Of a stretch of 64,000 bases of DNA, positions 53,635 to 64,000 are shown in pieces; the stretch's first letter is position 1; each line of letters starts with the position of its first letter. A model generated the notes under the pieces. That model saw only the letters and a program-made list of their open reading frames with translations, made no database searches and was not told the DNA's origin. The stretch is taken from assembly GCF_030544485.1 (NCBI RefSeq), contig NZ_CP130610.1:2542001-2606000 (forward strand). Direction: 5' to 3'. The stretch comes from Halomonas sp. HAL1 (GTDB taxonomy: Bacteria; Pseudomonadota; Gammaproteobacteria; Pseudomonadales; Halomonadaceae). Made by a program: the position numbers and the translations under genes.

Positions 53635-55053
53635 TTGGGCGATTTCACTCAACAAGTTAAATCGGTGTATTGGCCAGAAACTCGCGCTCTGGTCTACTTG
53701 GCATTACCCATTTGCGGAGCTCAGCTGGCTCAAGCAGGGATGAGTGTTGTTGATGTCATGATGACAGGCCGACATGATGCAACGTCACTCGCTGCCGTCT
53801 CGGTAGGCTCCAGTCTCTGGATGCCATTGATGCTGTTTATGACGGGCACCCTGATGGGGCTCACACCAATTGTGGCACATTTGCTGGGTGGACAGCGCCA
53901 AACCGCTATTCGCCCAGCAGTGCACCAGGCGCTCTGGGTTGCCCTGCTGCTAGGTGTTGTCGCGGCCTTACTGCTCTGGTCGACCGTCATGCCGATATTT
54001 GAATTAATGAATGTGCCCCCTGCCGTTGCCAGCCAGTCTGCCGCCTATCTGTCAGCTGTCGCCTTTGGTATGCCGGGGATCGCCCTTTTTCAGGCGCTTA
54101 GAGCGTTTTCCGATGGCATGAATCACACCCGCCCGGCGCTATGGATAAGCTTGGTCGGCTTAAGCGTGAATATTCCTGCCAACTACCTCTTGATCTACGG
54201 CGGCGATGGCTTGGTTGATTTATTTGGCGGCTGGATTCCCACTAGCTTGCAACAGCTGCCTGCCTTAGGCGCTTTTGGCTGCGGCATTGCGACGGCGCTC
54301 TCCATGTGGACGATGGCACTCGCGATGGCCTACTACACGCGCAGGGGAAGCACTTATAAAAGCGTTGCGATTTGGCAAAAAATGACACCGCCCCAATGGC
54401 TAGGCATACGTGAATTAGTGGTGGTGGGCGTTCCCATTGGTGTGGCTATTTTTGTCGAAGTGACCCTGTTCACGCTCATTGCACTCTTTATTGCCAGCTT
54501 TGGTGAAGTCACGGTGGGGGCTCACCAAATAGCACTCAGCTTCACCTCCATTCTGTTTATGCTGCCCATGTCGCTGAGTATGGCGCTGACCGTACGGGTG
54601 GGTAACACGCTTGGCCAGCAGCGTTTGACCTTAGCCCGGCAGGTCGCCTGGAACGGCATTGTTATCAGTGTGATCGTCGCAATTATCAACAGCATCTTGC
54701 TGTGGTTTAGCGCAATTCCTGTCATTGCGCTTTATACCTCGAACAGTGAGATACAGTCGCTGGCACTTTCCATCATTGCCTTGGCCGTTATCTTCCAACT
54801 CTCTGACTCGCTACAAGTCAATCTGGCAGGCGCTTTACGCGGCTATAAAGATACCCGCATCGTGATGGTGATAACGGTACTCTCCTACTGGATTGTAGGC
54901 TTGGGCGGCGGCCACTGGCTGGGTTCCCGTGGCGTGGGCAGCATGGTTGCTCCACTTGGGGTTCATGGCTATTGGATGGGTTTGATTGCGGGCTTGAGCA
55001 CTGCGGCCCTGCTACTTGCCTGGCGTTTGCGGCGTATCAGCGTTAAGGGGTAA
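53635..55053 (+). CDS. norM: MATE-family multidrug efflux transporter (NorM type)
   Basis: 472 residues with twelve predicted membrane segments. LALPICGAQLAQAGMSVVDVMMTGRHDATSLAAVSVGSSLW, split here as consecutive motifs, marks the N-terminal half. ALRGYKDTR marks the second. It exports cationic drugs in exchange for Na+ or H+. The start is a TTG at 53635, 8 bases after AGGAG. The next gene follows after 2 bases. Confidence 0.87.
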   Translation: MGDFTQQVKSVYWPETRALVYLALPICGAQLAQAGMSVVDVMMTGRHDATSLAAVSVGSSLWMPLMLFMTGTLMGLTPIVAHLLGGQRQTAIRPAVHQALWVALLLGVVAALLLWSTVMPIFELMNVPPAVASQSAAYLSAVAFGMPGIALFQALRAFSDGMNHTRPALWISLVGLSVNIPANYLLIYGGDGLVDLFGGWIPTSLQQLPALGAFGCGIATALSMWTMALAMAYYTRRGSTYKSVAIWQKMTPPQWLGIRELVVVGVPIGVAIFVEVTLFTLIALFIASFGEVTVGAHQIALSFTSILFMLPMSLSMALTVRVGNTLGQQRLTLARQVAWNGIVISVIVAIINSILLWFSAIPVIALYTSNSEIQSLALSIIALAVIFQLSDSLQVNLAGALRGYKDTRIVMVITVLSYWIVGLGGGHWLGSRGVGSMVAPLGVHGYWMGLIAGLSTAALLLAWRLRRISVKG

Positions 55054-55055
55054 AC

Positions 55056-56036
55056 ATGGCTTGGTGGGGCAATCTTTTTATAACACTAACCCTAAGTACC
55101 TTACTGGCTGGCTGTGGCGATCACCCTGCTGAGCAGCAGTGGCAGTCCTACCATCAGCAGCTTGCGAATGACCTCGACCAGACAGGCATTGAGCGAGCTG
55201 ACCCCATGAATATTGGCGATTTCCCTGAGCGCTCTGCTCGGCTTATTGACATCCCCGAAACAAGGGATAGCATGCTGAATATTTATGCATTACGCGAATG
55301 TCGAATTACTTCTCTTATAGCGGCACGTAACAATCAACTCGGCCGAGTAGCACCTCCTAGCCAGCAGTGGTTATATGAGCGAACACTATGGCAACGGCTT
55401 AGCACCTGCTGGAACAGCGATGTTCCCGAACAGTTAAGCGATGAAGACCGAACGCGCCTTCAACAGCTGACGATCACTAAAACGGCTCAGTTACCCGCCG
55501 TCAGTTGGAACGCTATTTTTGATTCCAGCGAATGGGTGAAAAGCTTTGCGCGCGCAAGCCAGCCTTTAGCTAACGTCGATGAAAACACTATTGCAAGGCA
55601 GCTTGAAGCCATTAATTATCTTCAACAAATGACGGATCACCAGTTTGACCTCGATTGGCAGCAAGACTCCTCTGCCCTCGAAAATCATTTAAAAACCCTA
55701 CAAGAGCAGCCATTGACCGCCGAAGTGTTGCGCGCCCTGCTACTCGCCACTCAACGCTTAACCGAAGCGAACGCATTATTAGCTCAGCAGAAAGATGCCA
55801 CAAGTTGCTTGAGCCGCTGGGAGCCACAATCGCTTGAACGGTTGGCAAACACTGCCCAGCAGTGGCTAACAGCGATCAACCGCTTAATTGACGTGCAGCC
55901 GGTAGACAAGCCAATAGCGATTCAGCGCTATCAGGCACGCTGGCTTTCGCTGGAAAACGCCCAAGCGCCCTGGGGCCAGTTTCAGCAAGCGCTCACCGAG
56001 CATCAAGCGCTACGAGCTCGCTTTCCAACTTGTTAA
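55056..56036 (+). CDS. DUF3080 family lipoprotein
   Basis: 326 residues. A short signal peptide ends in the lipobox LLAGC (about residue 20). Family features: IERADPMNIGDFPERSARLIDIPETRDSMLNIYALRECRI, seen in parts, then AARNNQLGRVAPPSQQWLYERTLW. Function unknown; found in Pseudomonas and Halomonas. It is almost contiguous with the MATE gene and likely co-transcribed. Confidence 0.8.
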   Translation: MAWWGNLFITLTLSTLLAGCGDHPAEQQWQSYHQQLANDLDQTGIERADPMNIGDFPERSARLIDIPETRDSMLNIYALRECRITSLIAARNNQLGRVAPPSQQWLYERTLWQRLSTCWNSDVPEQLSDEDRTRLQQLTITKTAQLPAVSWNAIFDSSEWVKSFARASQPLANVDENTIARQLEAINYLQQMTDHQFDLDWQQDSSALENHLKTLQEQPLTAEVLRALLLATQRLTEANALLAQQKDATSCLSRWEPQSLERLANTAQQWLTAINRLIDVQPVDKPIAIQRYQARWLSLENAQAPWGQFQQALTEHQALRARFPTC

Positions 56037-56180
56037 GATAATTAAAAAGCGCAGAACCCTTAACCTTATGAGCAACTTGTGCTATTGGTTGATAGGTAAG
56101 TTGGATAAGCAAGGATAACAATGAAGCAAGACAAACTTGCTTCGCCAATGTCATGACCACGCAGCATAAGGAGGGACATA

Positions 56181-56876
56181 ATGGGCGCATCCCTGTCACC
56201 CCGCTCTGCCCAGGTCATCGACCTGGAAACTGTGCGTCAGCGTCAGCAGGCGCAAAAGTGCCTAGTTCGTTTAGCTCCGGAGCTAGATGGACTAGAGATG
56301 GTGTACCAACTCGCTGCGAGTCCCGACACTTACTACGGCATGCCTATTTTGGCCTGGGGGCTAAGAGAAGATGGTAGCGTCTTTGGCATGGTGCCGTGGA
56401 TGGAAACGTTGGCGGCCTGCCATGATCTGAACAGCCAGGAGAATGGCTACTTCGTAGGTTACCGTGATCCTGAAACGGAAGAAATTTTCGATTCACCACC
56501 GGACCATAAGCACCATGAGCTAGTCGCCGCTGCTGAATATTTTGATTATGAGGCTTCCGGAGAAGTCACTCTCATTCAGCAAATACCCGATACTCTGGGC
56601 ACCCACGCGCTGTGCATGAATCATCCCAACTCACCCTGGCATATGAAGCCTGTTTACGGCTGGCGTCTCTACAGCGACGGTAGCCTTGACGCGCTCCTTG
56701 CCGACGAGAACAAAGCGGCGATGACACCGATTTTGTTAGGGGACAAGTGCCTTTACAGCGCTCACGCTCGCCATCAAACCGTTTACTTTTTCCAGCGCCA
56801 TATCGCCAATCGTATATTGGAAGAAGATCCGGCAACGCTTGAGGCGCTAGCCATGATGGTCGTGGCAAGCGATTAG
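56181..56876 (+). CDS. Conserved hypothetical protein
   Basis: 231 residues with no membrane segment. Regions: VIDLETVRQRQQAQKCLVRL, YYGMPILAWGLREDGSVFGMVPWMETL, GYFVGYRDPETEEIFDSPP, YGWRLYSDGSLDALLADENK. The second and fourth have repeated W-x-L-x-x-D-G-S patterns, suggesting two related halves. AGGAGGG is 7 bases before the ATG. No known family is recognised. Confidence 0.65.
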   Translation: MGASLSPRSAQVIDLETVRQRQQAQKCLVRLAPELDGLEMVYQLAASPDTYYGMPILAWGLREDGSVFGMVPWMETLAACHDLNSQENGYFVGYRDPETEEIFDSPPDHKHHELVAAAEYFDYEASGEVTLIQQIPDTLGTHALCMNHPNSPWHMKPVYGWRLYSDGSLDALLADENKAAMTPILLGDKCLYSAHARHQTVYFFQRHIANRILEEDPATLEALAMMVVASD

Positions 56877-56901
56877 CCGAGTGCCTTAGTGCTGCCTTGT
56901 G

Positions 56902-56940
56902 AGCGAGGCCAACATCAATGATGTTGATTTGAGCCTCGCT
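56902..56940. other. Long hairpin between two genes
   Basis: AGCGAGGC ... GCCTCGCT encloses an inner ATCAA/TTGAT stem (AACATCAATGATGTTGAT). There is no T run after it on the plus strand. It may be a factor-dependent terminator or a stabilising structure for the preceding transcript. Confidence 0.45.
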
Positions 56941-56965
56941 TGGGTTCCCGCGCTATCTCTAAGGG

Positions 56966-57220
56966 TTATGCTAAGCGAATAAAGTAGAGGTAGTTACTCT
57001 CAGAGGCGGTGTCCTGCTCAAGCAGTTCGTGCCCTAAAAACTGACAAAACTTGGGCACATCTCGTGTAGTGGCGGGATCGGTGGCAATCACTTTGAGCAC
57101 TTGGCCTGATGTCATGTCGCGCACTTTGTTATGCATTAGCATAATCGGGTCTGGGCAGTAGAGTCCTGAGGTGTCCAATACCACGTCAAAGCTGGGTAAC
57201 GTACCCGTATTATCAGCCAT
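56966..57220 (-). CDS. tusA: TusA-family sulfurtransferase
   Basis: 84 residues. LDTSGLYCPDPIMLMHNKVRD has the active cysteine (about residue 22) in the CPxP motif. ATDPATTRDVPKFCQFLGHEL is the second family block. It relays sulfur from cysteine desulfurases, for example for tRNA thiolation, and is near the length of E. coli TusA. It stands alone, divergent from the ABM gene. Confidence 0.87.
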   Translation of the reverse strand: MADNTGTLPSFDVVLDTSGLYCPDPIMLMHNKVRDMTSGQVLKVIATDPATTRDVPKFCQFLGHELLEQDTASESNYLYFIRLA

Positions 57221-57249
57221 TAATATCCTCGATGTAGGAAACAGAAAGT

Positions 57250-57537
57250 ATGATTAAAGTTATCATCGAACGGCGAATTATGCCTGGTCTTGAAGAAGAA
57301 TTTGAGCAAGCAGCGCGGGAGGCAATGCGCGTTTCCCTAGGCGTAAGGGGCTTCATCGGTGGTGAAACACTGGTAGAACTTGGTCATACCGATCGGCGAC
57401 TGATGATTACTAAATGGCGTGACATCCGCGCTTGGAAGGAGTGGCACTCAAGCGAAGCGCGGGCAATGGCCATGCAGCGTATTTTACCGCTATTAACCGA
57501 AGATGAAACTATCCGGATTTACGAGCCTGGCTATTAA
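57250..57537 (+). CDS. Antibiotic biosynthesis monooxygenase (ABM) domain protein
   Basis: 95 residues. IKVIIERRIMPGLEEEFEQAAREA, GFIGGETLVELGHTDRRLMITKWRD, WKEWHSSEARAMAMQRILPLL. This is the dimeric ferredoxin-like ABM fold. Members act as quinol or heme-related oxygenases or as binding proteins; the specific role is unknown. A GAAA region but no strong site precedes the ATG. Confidence 0.8.
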   Translation: MIKVIIERRIMPGLEEEFEQAAREAMRVSLGVRGFIGGETLVELGHTDRRLMITKWRDIRAWKEWHSSEARAMAMQRILPLLTEDETIRIYEPGY

Positions 57538-57556
57538 GCCTGAGGTTTCACTCGCG

Positions 57557-58627
57557 CTAATCCCTAAGCCTTACATGCACCGTTACCTCTTCCCTATCAT
57601 GATAGAGGTGACGGCATGATACGTTCGCATGCACGCCCGCTTTTTCCAGCGACTCTTCCAACGCCGTTAGGCAACGTGTTACCTCTTCCCAGCGCTTTTT
57701 CATGGGCAACTTGAGGTTAAAGATCGCCTCTTTGCACCATTTACGAATCAGCCAGCGTTCCACCATGGCTAGCACTCGCACTGGTTTATCAACAATATCG
57801 CAGACTAGCCAATCCAAACGCTGCGGTGGCTCCCAGGTAAAACCATCTTCTTTGAGATGATCAATCTGGCCGGTCTTCATCAACTGCGATTCCATGGGGC
57901 CATTATCAATGGCATAAACGTACATGCCGCGCTGAACCAGTTGCCACGTCCAGCCACCTGGGGCGGCACCTAAGTCAGCTGCTTGCATATGCGGTGCTAA
58001 CCGCACATCCCACTCATCCCTAGGAATAAACTCATGCCACGCCTCTTCCAACTTCAGCGTTGAGCGGCTGGGTGCACGGGAGGGGAAGCGCAGCCGACGA
58101 ATACCATTAATCAAATTGCTACGATTGCCTGGGAAGCTCATCGCCAGCTGCACTTGATCACCGTCAGTCCAGAAAATATGTAAGCGTCGTGCGCCCGCAC
58201 TGCGCCTTAACGCGCCCCGCTTTTTCAACATACTTTCCAGCGGCTTGGTAAGCGCCTTAATCAGCCCAGCCAGCGCTTTGCCATCATTGGTATCTGGCGT
58301 TTCGTGCCAGATTTCCTCAAAGTTCCATCGGCTAGCCTTTACCTGCTCCAAAATAGCGGTAAGGCGATCATCTCGTGATAGTGTGAGAGCAGGTAACGCC
58401 GCTAAGCTTTGCCGTGCGAAAATTAGCTTTTTAAAGGCTGCTTGACGATGCAACTCATTCACCGGCTCGCCATCTAGACGCGTTAAGCTTACCCACCCCT
58501 CGCCGTAAGATGCCTCACAGGCTACGTCGTTTAATGCTGCATGATGCTGCATTTCAGCTAACGCATCATTTTCAAACCCTGGACGGCAATAAACTAACCA
58601 TGACGTAGGTACCGTTTCGCTCACCAC
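57557..58627 (-). CDS. rlmM: RlmM, 23S rRNA 2'-O-ribose methyltransferase (C2498)
   Basis: 356 residues, close to the 366 of E. coli. The N-terminal THUMP-like part begins LVYCRPGFENDALAEM. The methyltransferase domain has SRSTLKLEEAWHEFIPRDEWD, AADLGAAPGGWTWQLVQRG (AdoMet), DNGPM, WLVCDIVDKPVRV and FNLKLPMKKRW, then YHDREEVTVHVR at the end. It modifies C2498 (E. coli numbering) of 23S rRNA. It ends the coding region before the rRNA operon. Confidence 0.95.
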   Translation of the reverse strand: MVSETVPTSWLVYCRPGFENDALAEMQHHAALNDVACEASYGEGWVSLTRLDGEPVNELHRQAAFKKLIFARQSLAALPALTLSRDDRLTAILEQVKASRWNFEEIWHETPDTNDGKALAGLIKALTKPLESMLKKRGALRRSAGARRLHIFWTDGDQVQLAMSFPGNRSNLINGIRRLRFPSRAPSRSTLKLEEAWHEFIPRDEWDVRLAPHMQAADLGAAPGGWTWQLVQRGMYVYAIDNGPMESQLMKTGQIDHLKEDGFTWEPPQRLDWLVCDIVDKPVRVLAMVERWLIRKWCKEAIFNLKLPMKKRWEEVTRCLTALEESLEKAGVHANVSCRHLYHDREEVTVHVRLRD

Positions 58628-58727
58628 TTCACCTCGATTCCGCCCATCAAAAACGCTGATGGCTGCCTAATTAATTGGGGCGCATCATAGCATTTATCCA
58701 GCTCTATTTATTTTCTTTCACACACAC

Positions 58728-58756
58728 AAAAAACCCAGCCGGTTGGCTGGGTTTTC
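58728..58756 (-). terminator. Terminator of the rRNA operon
   Basis: On the minus strand AACCCAGCC / GGCTGGGTT followed by TTTTT, 12 bases after the 5S 3' end. Confidence 0.9.
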
Positions 58757-58767
58757 TGCGGTATAGG

Positions 58768-58886
58768 TGCCTGACGATGACCTACTCTCGCATGGGGAGA
58801 CCCCACACTACCATCGGCGCTAAGCGGTTTCACTGCTGAGTTCGGCAAGGGATCAGGTGGTTCACGCGTGCTATGGTCGTCAGGCG
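58768..58886 (-). rRNA. rrf: 5S ribosomal RNA
   Basis: About 119 bases. The minus strand starts CGCCTGACGACCATAGC and ends GTCATCGTCAGGC, with the usual CCCGAACTC-type core (GCCGAACTCAGCAGTGAAA). Ends pair as helix I. Boundaries accurate to one or two bases. Confidence 0.95.
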
Positions 58887-59033
58887 TAACGGGTAATGTA
58901 CATCATGCTGACTATTGCTAAATTGTGATCGTCTCATCGCCTGCCGCCCGGGCTGTTGCCTGGGCCACACGCTGCGTATCCGGTTTTTTTAATGTTACGT
59001 CATCATCGCGACCAGACCCCTTGGGTGTTATAG

Positions 59034-61922
<2,889 letters not shown>

Positions 61923-62168
61923 CTATAACCCGAAGGAGTCTGGATGTCGCAATGATCACGTTTCATTTTGCCGGATACGCTGACGCGTATCACAATTTAA
62001 GAAGCACTTCTTGCGAAGTGTTCTTGTCAGCATGATATACATTGTTAAAGAGCGACTGCTATACGCAGTGATAAGGCAACGCGGGAGGCGTTTGGCTTAT
62101 CACTGCGCATCAACAGCTATCTGATCAGGTAATTCATTGTGGACGCTTACTAACTGTGACGCATCGTT
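61923..62168 (-). other. 16S-23S spacer without tRNA
   Basis: 246 bases. I see no tRNA cloverleaf. A boxA antitermination element (GCTCTTTAACAAT on the minus strand) is at 62041-62053. The segment at 62123-62149 is complementary to 63868-63893 in the leader, giving the 16S processing stem. Several hairpins are visible (for example GATACGC/GCGTATC near 61975). Confidence 0.75.
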
Positions 62169-63701
<1,533 letters not shown>

Positions 63702-63966
63702 ACAATCATTGTGATCCTTACTCGCTTACCTACGAACTAGCCGAAGGCAGCAAAAGCGGATCAAACTTGGCTCAAGGTTCAAACGAATTCATTCAAAACA
63801 GGTTTCGAAAAACCTTATTGCTTGAGTCGCTTGCCTTGATATTTGGTGATTTGCCACCAACATCAGCAAGCGCCCACATGAATTACCTGATCAAATTGTT
63901 AAAGAGCGATTTCGCTGTGTTTGACTGGCGAACCGTTGAACTGGCTTGCCGCAGCGAGAAAGGCGT
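63702..63966 (-). other. rRNA operon leader with boxA and 16S processing stem arm
   Basis: No gene. boxA (GCTCTTTAACAAT on the minus strand) is at 63895-63907. TGATCAGGTAATTCATGTGG and following bases (63868-63893) pair with the spacer after 16S for RNase III cleavage. Confidence 0.75.
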
Positions 63967-63994
63967 ATTTTACGCATTTCCTGGTGGTTGTCAA
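63967..63994 (-). promoter_or_regulatory. rRNA operon promoter
   Basis: On the minus strand TTGACA (63989-63994), a 16-base spacer and TAAAAT (63967-63972), followed by a GC-containing discriminator (ACGCC). The 16-base spacing and discriminator are typical of stringently controlled rRNA promoters. Others may lie outside the window. Confidence 0.75.
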
Positions 63995-64000
63995 CCGCTG

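Noticed and set aside
56902..56940. Standard rho-independent terminator
   Set aside because: The hairpin is long but no U tract follows on either strand, so I list it only as a hairpin.

Overview
The window looks like a chromosomal segment of a Halomonas-type gammaproteobacterium (Halomonadaceae). This rests on gene content and order: a suf iron-sulfur operon with its own Rrf2 regulator, fadBA, slyA, rlmM, epmC, uup, DUF3080 and DUF5924 genes, and a gammaproteobacterial rRNA operon. Housekeeping genes are moderately GC-rich with strong Shine-Dalgarno sites.

Layout. 1-9740: SanA-like protein, the complete suf locus on the minus strand (Rrf2 regulator, sufB, sufC, sufD, sufS, sufT), yjfB, yjdM, ybhB, a lipoprotein and a DCC-family thiol protein. 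9834-31084: a flavodoxin-family gene cut in two, with its first 80 codons at 9834-10073 and its last 80 codons at 30842-31084. The 20.8 kb between them is a foreign, largely AT-rich island. Its left arm (10074-15270) is IS debris: an IS256 element with a perfect 9-bp target duplication, a frameshifted serine resolvase, a second flavodoxin-family gene split by an IS630 element, another IS630 element with a frameshift, and an IS1182-type remnant. Its cargo (15295-29107) is thirteen minus-strand genes. Its right arm (29371-30841) is a decayed IS3 element and the tail of a third flavodoxin-family copy. 31173-40846: HDAC-like amidohydrolase, fadBA, DUF5924, slyA, UspA and Uup. 41011-48947: an AraC-type regulator and an acyl-CoA catabolism cluster (two acyl-CoA ligases, thiolase, acyl-CoA dehydrogenase, orphan binding protein). 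49184-58627: miscellaneous housekeeping and hypothetical genes, including a gene pair sharing DUF2795 domains, one of them with a eukaryote-like C2H2 zinc finger. 58728-64000: 5S, 23S and 16S rRNA genes on the minus strand with leader and promoter, and no tRNA in the 16S-23S spacer.

The most interesting system is the island cargo. In transcription order it encodes a small membrane protein, a fumarate-reductase-type flavoprotein (frameshifted near its end), a 3-ketosteroid-dehydrogenase-type flavoprotein, an SDR, a complete LIV-type ABC importer (permeases, ATPases, binding protein), a second SDR, a third flavoprotein, a MarR regulator, and a close match to 3-hydroxybenzoate 4-monooxygenase (MobA). 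SDRs oxidise ring alcohols, KstD-like flavoproteins desaturate cyclic ketones, and MobA turns 3-hydroxybenzoate into protocatechuate. My inference is an import-oxidise-aromatise pathway that converts a meta-oxygenated alicyclic acid (for example 3-hydroxy- or 3-oxocyclohexanecarboxylate) to 3-hydroxybenzoate and then protocatechuate. It would be the meta counterpart of the known cyclohexanecarboxylate to 4-hydroxybenzoate route. Protocatechuate ring-cleavage genes are not in the window. A consensus-like promoter with a palindrome in its spacer precedes the cluster, and a different palindrome lies in front of mobA; either could bind the MarR protein.
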